Assembly (NCBI GenBank): GCA_963930655.1
Contig: OZ005605.1
Coordinates: forward strand, 2,425,501 to 2,489,500
Origin: Myrica gale
Lineage: Eukaryota > Streptophyta > Magnoliopsida > Fagales > Myricaceae
Reading direction: 5' to 3'
DNA length: 64,000 nucleotides
The stretch's first letter is position 1; each line of letters opens with the position of its first letter. Made by a program: the position numbers and the translations under genes. A model generated the notes under the pieces. That model was not told where the DNA came from. It saw only the letters and a program-made list of their open reading frames with translations, and did no database searches. This document shows, in pieces, positions 58,735-64,000 of the stretch.

Positions 58735-59275
58735 GCATTTTCTGAGAAGCAATGGAAGCTTGCGCTGCCATCAAGTCGTGGGCTAATTTAGGGCGAATGC
58801 CCGCTCTATCTGAAGATATAGCCTCTGCACATTGCAACTCGCTCATGTGTCTTTGAGAACGGAGCATGTGAACTTTTGAAGGTGTCGCCAACCCATGATT
58901 ATGTTCCGGACACCATTCGAAGATGAAATACTTTCCATTAGATTACCGTTGAAAAGTACAACTTGCTAGGCACCCACATTTTGTATTTCGTCGCTCCTGC
59001 TTCACAGGCACAAGCAAATCCTTTTCTTTTTCATCCCTTCTTTACTACAAACAAAAACTTTGGTTGTCCAATACCCATGTTCTTTATGCTTGAAGCCGGT
59101 TTGTTTACGAATACTAAAGCCTTTGATTGTTGCATACCGATTGTATCAATCGTACGCATGTTCAACGTCCTTCCACTCTATGCTCCAAACATCTACTATC
59201 TTCCCGTCGTCTGCTTGTACCATGTCATCTACACGAACAAACTAAACAAATGATTAAACAAGTCTTCATACCATT
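58735..59275 (-). pseudogene. FAR1/FRS-type DNA-binding domain, decayed
   Basis: The minus strand gives YNRYATIKGFSIRKQTGFKH, VFVCSKEGMKKKR, then after a frame change EWCPEHNHGLATPSKVHMLR and SQRHMSELQCAEAISSDRAG. This is the FAR1 zinc domain (WRKY-GCM1-like: Cys in VCSKEG, HNH at the end) and the linker after it. FAR1 proteins derive from Mutator-like transposases and regulate light responses in plants. Internal stops and frame changes are present and the MULE transposase and SWIM domains are absent. It lies inside the MULE, so it may be that element's own protein. Confidence 0.75.
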
Positions 59276-59744
59276 CAAGCTGCTCAAATAAAGAACAACC
59301 AACTCACCTTACGAGTTAGAAGTACTACTAGACCCTCGTCTAGTGATATTGAGATTGATCCCTTCCATTTCAGCCATATTCTCTAAGTATGCTTAGAAGT
59401 ACACTGCAAAAATCACCGTACACAAGAGAAGGTTAGACATTTGGATAACAGCCAGACACATTGAAGCTTATCAAAATATAATGCACGAGAATAGAGAAAA
59501 TATCCTAAATATCCTCCTAAAGTACCTAAATAAAGAGAGATAGTTTTCTTTTATGATTACCTACGTGGTGGACCAAATATATAATATTTTAGTGGTTCTT
59601 TATTAGAATATATTGAATTAAGTGGATATAATTACAGTTTAAAATTTATTTAAATTAGGAGCTACAATATTAAGGTTGATTAATTAATATCCTTGGATGT
59701 AATGTATTGCAATTAGTGATAGCAGCCATGACCATGTTCCTGAC

Positions 59745-60010
59745 AATGCTATTTTTTTTAATAAGCAATACTTCATTGAAACTAAAAGAAACGTAACCAT
59801 CTGTTATAAAAGGAAACAAAACTAAAAAATAAAAACTGAAACAAAGCTAACCCCCTTTTTTTTATTTGTCTAAGCTATACGTCATTGAAAACAAAAAGAA
59901 ACGTAACCACTAACCAGACATTATAAAAGAAACAAAAAACCAAAACAAAGCTAACGTTTTTTTATAAGCAATACGTCATTGAAAACAAAAAGCAATTGAC
60001 ATAACAAAAA
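59745..60010. repeat. Three imperfect repeats of about 100 bp
   Basis: Units contain AAGCAATACTTCATTGAAA or AAGCAATACGTCATTGAAAA, then AAAGAAACGTAACCA, then AACAAAGCTAAC. The first and third open after T-runs, as in inverted tails of non-LTR elements. No coding content. Confidence 0.6.
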
Positions 60011-60034
60011 GAAGACAACCAAACAGCTAAGTGT

Positions 60035-60394
60035 GTGGCAACGCCGTCCCCCTGCAGCAAAACGGAGAGGAAACAAAACAGCAAAATAAGACAAAACCAG
60101 ACATTAGGGGCTCAGCAAAAAATGTCTCGGATTGCACATTTATTTCCATTCGGCGGCTGGGGAGTGAGGAAACCAACTAACAATAACCAAACAAAGCTCA
60201 AAGAATATCCTTGCCTATGTTGTTTCAGTTTTCTTTTTCTTCTTGTAGACTCCAACGGAAACAAAGTTGCTGGAAGAGAATGGTGCGCTGAACGGCTGAA
60301 GAAGAAGAACCCTCTTGCAAAGAAAGGGGCGGACGGGATGGACAACGAAGAAGAGATCCCAAATTTTGAGATACCCGCGGGTAAATGTTTTTGA
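60035..60394 (+). other. Unrecognised open frame at the right end of the MULE
   Basis: A 119-codon frame, low-complexity and basic, overlapping another open frame on the minus strand. It reaches into the MULE inverted-repeat zone. I see no domain. On composition it is more likely leader or promoter sequence than a protein. Confidence 0.2.
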
Positions 60395-60572
60395 GCTGCT
60401 ACGGGTCGGTTTGTTCCTGAAACGGGTCGGTAATTTGAACTGAAACAGGCTAAATTTTTTAATTGAGGTGGCAGCATGTGAAGCCTTTAGATCATGGAGA
60501 GTAGATCCTCATCGTTGCCCATAACCGCTCAGAACACTAAGGCCAATGACAATAACCAAACCCGTACTTTAA

Positions 60573-61690
60573 CGCTTGTTCCCAACGTACTGATGGATGC
60601 TGGGCTGGCTGGAATTCACTGACGAACCCTTGATGATCCAGATGTTGATGAGGAATAGGAGGCGAGAAAACTTCTTGTAGGCAGACTGATTGCTTCAAAG
60701 GCCTTGAACAAAACAGGGGTTCGTCAAGCCAATTTTTCGCTCATGGAATTTATCTAAGGATTGTAAATGGCGGACGGTATCGACAACACTTTCATTTTCC
60801 ATTTCCCCACTGAGCGTAACCGAGACCAAATCGGCCTCCACCTAAGGGCCGTGGATTAATATAATACTAGGAGTTGTGGAGGCACCAAAACAGTGGCACC
60901 CGGATGAATCTCTTAGTCTTTATGTTTAGTTCAACGAGAGAATTAGCGAGATAGATGAATTCTTTTGTGTGAGAGTAAGATTTAGGTGAATTGAAACTTT
61001 TTTTCTTTTCACAAAATAAAAGACTTGGATTATTGGAGTGATTTTCTTGGTCGTTTGCAGCTTGTAATCTTGATTTAACTTGCCAAATTTTTAAAAGTTG
61101 TCCTTGAGTTGTCTCCTTTTATGTCTCCCAAAAACAACTCTGAATTTGTCTCCAATGTATAGTCATTGACTTCGATCGGGTCATCATGAGGCCTAATGTA
61201 CAAAAGCACTACCACTTACAGGACCTCGTTCTAGTATATGCTTCTCCCCAAGGCAATGTTCTAGGCTCCACAGCATTAAACATAGATGCATTGGCAGCAT
61301 GCACCAGCAGTGTAGTTGGCTTGGTCCGTAGTTCATCCGGGGGCCGGCTTGTTCAGATTCGAGGTAAACATTTACTTGATCCAGGGACCAATAATTAAAA
61401 AATGATTAAATCGTTGGTTAATCGAACCCTATAGCTAGTACGTAGTAATAATTTTATGACTTTTTTTGCTAAGTTAATAATGTCATGACTTAATTGATAA
61501 AAGAAAAGGCTAATTATATTAGCATGCCTTGTTATTGATATATATATCCCAATCCGGGATTGTACAAACTAAATCAAACACTAAAACAATCAAATAGTGG
61601 ATCATTTGAGACCACCTTATAATCAATCTCACAACACGTTTCTGCAACCCCAATAAAAGAATTTACTAATCACATTTTTCAAGTTTCATC
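60573..61690. other. Spacer and 3' flank of intact patatin gene
   Basis: No gene recognised. From 61255 the sequence matches 42780-43036 and then 48202-48430, marking the downstream limit of the patatin duplication unit. Confidence 0.5.
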
Positions 61691-61691
61691 G

Positions 61692-63736
61692 TCATTTGTA
61701 ACTTGTGGCATGTCCATGAGGGAACCCAGCGCGGTGTTGCCTCTGTTGGGACAGTAGTCTCGCAAACCTGCGAGTAACGAAAGTTTCGATTAGACCATCG
61801 TAACAACTTATAAGCAGAATTCAGAATTCATAATTGTGAATTTGTGAGCAATTAACTATATATAGAATTGAATTGATACCTTCGAAGAGCCTCTTCATTA
61901 GTCTCCTCGCTACAAGGCTCGAAAACGCCCGATTCCAAATTCACCCTAGAAACCGGTTTTTTGAGTAATGCTTCACCAACTTTAACAAGATCATCTAAAT
62001 TCTTCTTTGTGGCAATATCCACAGAAGAGACATTCCCACTTAGCGTGTCTTCCTGTAACAGGAGGCAATGGAAAAAGTTGAACAAAAGTCTTATATATAT
62101 AATATCCCGAATTTTATGTTATTCAAAATTCGTCTATATATATTATATATGTCGAGAAATAGCTCCAATTCATAATTAATACCTGAATCCGGAGGTATCT
62201 TTGCTCTGAATGAAGGGCTTGGAAAACTACAGAAAGGTGGACGTCAACCATATCTGCACTTGCTTGCGTAAATATATCAACCAGAGGAGTGGAACCACCA
62301 TGGGTTAGCCAACTCAAGATTCCCCACTTAGCTGCATCATGTGCATTATATTTCTTCTCAGCTTTGGAAGAGCCGGTTCCTAAAGATATTACCAAAAATC
62401 TTCCAAAGTCCATTGGTTTTACAGGAAAGAAGTCAGGGCTTCCACTAGTGATCTCCTTTGTTACTTCACCAACGGCAACTAGAGCCTAGAAATGACAAAT
62501 ATAGCAAATAAATCATCTACTAAAAGTAATTTAGAACCACTTTAAATCTTCCCTAAGTTCACTATCATGATATCATATTAATTTCATATATACCGGATTA
62601 TTTGCCGCAACGCCCCCATCTATTAGGTTAAAGTCTCTAACATTTCCTTCTGGGTCTTTAGTTTGAAAGTAATGTGCCGGAAGATAAGTTGGTGCTGCAG
62701 AGGTTGCAATGCATACGTCTGAGAGAAAAGCGTCTAAGCTTGGGTTTTTCTTCACCTGGTGGATTGAAAGGAAATTAAATTCGAAGTAATTAGTAAGAAT
62801 TAAACTCCATCCTTTGTGATCTCTTTTGAATCACACATGACGATCACATGGAAAAGGGAAAGATGGAAATTGTCAGTTTAAATAGAAGTAGTTTAACCTC
62901 AAAGCTGGAGAAGATGGTTGGCTGGAGCCGCTTGATGTCAAATGTTGGGATGACAACATTAGTCAGTGTCTGGTGCAACCTTGTACTTCCAAGTTTTTCC
63001 TTGACAACGCTGTGTAGATACTTGCCGTCATATTTTGGCCCGGATAGAGATTTCATTACTTTTGTAACATGAGGAAACAAGGGACAACTGCAATTAAAGA
63101 ATACGAGATAATGTTAACGACCATATACATGTTAACAAGTAGAATTGGCAACAATCATACAAGATAATTTATGTAGATTTCCTTCCGACCACGCGGGATT
63201 CAAGTACGACAAAGTTTACCTATTTTGTGGAAATATTCTAGGGCAATTATTTAGGTAGAAGTCCTTGATATCCTTGGCAGCAAACAAGGGTCGGTTCTTT
63301 TCATTTGGGCTGGCCAGCATGGCAGTCACAAGACCACCCGTGCTTGTTCCTGCAATCACATCAAAATAATCTGCTATTCTTGCATCTTCACCATCCAGCT
63401 TCTGCAGGGCCATATATATAACCCAGAAACAGCCAAGAATAAGTACTCAAATATATTAAGAGATATGCGTATCTTTCCATATATATATATGCATTGTGCA
63501 TCAACACGAGTCACGCGAGAAAAAGAATGCAACGAGCCACATATGGGTGCAGAATATGCTTAATTTTCATGTGGTAAAATGAAGCACAATTACAAATACT
63601 CAACCTGAAGTTCAGATTCTAAAAAACTGAGGATAGTTCCTGGGATAACTCCTCTAATTCCACCACCGTCAATACTGAGAATGGTGATCAATTTTTCGTG
63701 GGTAGGAGGTTGAAATACTCCGTTTGTTCCTTCCAT
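61692..63736 (-). CDS. Patatin-like acyl hydrolase, intact
   Basis: Seven exons: 63605-63736, 63220-63401, 62898-63087, 62594-62755, 62183-62485, 61880-62052 and 61692-61767; continuous phase, 405 residues, normal for plant patatin-like proteins. It is a lipid acyl hydrolase (phospholipid and galactolipid deacylation; cytosolic or membrane-associated, often stress- and defence-linked). The oxyanion-hole motif DGGGIRG is at residues 23-29. The nucleophile elbow GTSTG has Ser64, and the catalytic Asp214 is in DGGVAANNP, giving the Ser-Asp dyad. No signal peptide is seen, unlike vacuolar tuber patatins. A TATAAATA box lies about 130 bp upstream. The C-terminus is [10 protein letters not shown]. 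It is the surviving member of a local tandem family. Confidence 0.93.
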
Positions 63737-63864
63737 GGAGAATTAAGGTATTGGTATGACGGAGAGTGAGCGAGAAAGAGAGACAGAGAGAGGTGGAGGA
63801 GATTTTTTTGCCTTCAATATTATAAAGTTTTCATAACTTGATATCAATCTACCAAAAAGCCTAG

Positions 63865-63875
63865 TATTTATAGAC
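63865..63875 (-). promoter_or_regulatory. TATA box of patatin-like gene
   Basis: TCTATAAATAC on the minus strand, about 130 bp before the start codon at 63736, followed by a GA/CT-rich leader (63755-63800). Typical plant core promoter. Confidence 0.6.
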
Positions 63876-64000
63876 TCAATCTTCCTCGTTTCAAGCTCCA
63901 GTCATGCATGTCGAGGTTCATGCTCTTGAAAAATTCCTTTAGATAAACATGTTTCAAAGTTGACCAACAACTTGTATTTTCTTGCGTATACTAATTATTC

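Larger units (their letters stand above)
56916..60563. mobile_element. Mutator-like element (MULE) with FAR1-type frame
   Basis: Ends begin GGGTTCGGTTATTGTCATTG (left) and, inverted, GGGTTTGGTTATTGTCATTG (right). Similarity extends strongly for about 65 bp and weakly to about 170 bp. An exact 9-bp target duplication GTACTTTAA lies at 56907-56915 and 60564-60572, the size typical of Mutator-like elements. Inside are a minus-strand FAR1-type domain (58735-59275) and, near the left end, sequence shared with the CACTA family of 43037-47795 (57148-57500 and 57680-57750). No complete transposase, so it is defective. Confidence 0.88.

Overview
This is a plant nuclear window. The organism looks like a eudicot, probably a woody rosid, but the sequence does not fix the species. 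The evidence is plant-only gene families (tau-class glutathione transferases, PRONE-type RopGEF, IQD, patatin-like lipase, FAR1-type domains), spliced genes with GT-AG introns, and AT-rich spacers dense with plant transposons. Only three genes look whole: a tau GST (14920-15850, minus), a RopGEF (35135-38278, plus) and a patatin-like acyl hydrolase (61692-63736, minus). Exon boundaries were placed by reading splice sites, and each model gives an unbroken frame.

Layout. 1-6200: no confident gene; a minisatellite with a palindromic GCTCGAGC core and fragments of a ROCK1-type nucleotide-sugar transporter gene. 6300-32440: a GST block duplicated in tandem three times. Copy 1 (6336-7233) is dead, copy 2 (14920-15850) is intact, and copy 3 (30991-31657) is dead. 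The non-coding flank of each copy is shared and heavily invaded. A short non-autonomous LTR element (8709-10462) sits inside a Copia fossil. A truncated IQD gene lies at 12603-12961. A hAT element lies at 19108-21818. A second hAT (22731-27862) carries a gene-capturing CACTA element (22918-26743). A small hAT MITE lies at 29990-30400.

34900-42000: the RopGEF gene, LINE fragments, and a tRNA-Pro pseudogene lacking exactly its anticodon loop. 42800-64000: two tandem copies of a patatin-like gene block. The 5' copy is a wreck spread over 48431-54765, split by a Copia element (49006-53768). A Pack-CACTA element (43037-47795) and a TRIM (47845-48201) lie in its 3' flank. The second copy (61692-63736) is intact. 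Between them lies a Mutator-like element (56916-60563) with a decayed FAR1-type reading frame.

The most unusual content is the pair of CACTA elements that captured host gene pieces. One carries exon 1 and the upstream region of an ELMO-domain gene plus an exon of electron-transfer flavoprotein beta. The other carries a kinesin-14 motor exon and acyl-protein thioesterase exons, and that whole cargo is doubled as a 2038-bp tandem repeat with no difference visible by eye. Target-site duplications are readable for most elements, so the order of nesting can be reconstructed. No operon-like or novel defence system was found. The intact genes are unrelated neighbours, acting in xenobiotic conjugation, ROP GTPase signalling and lipid hydrolysis.
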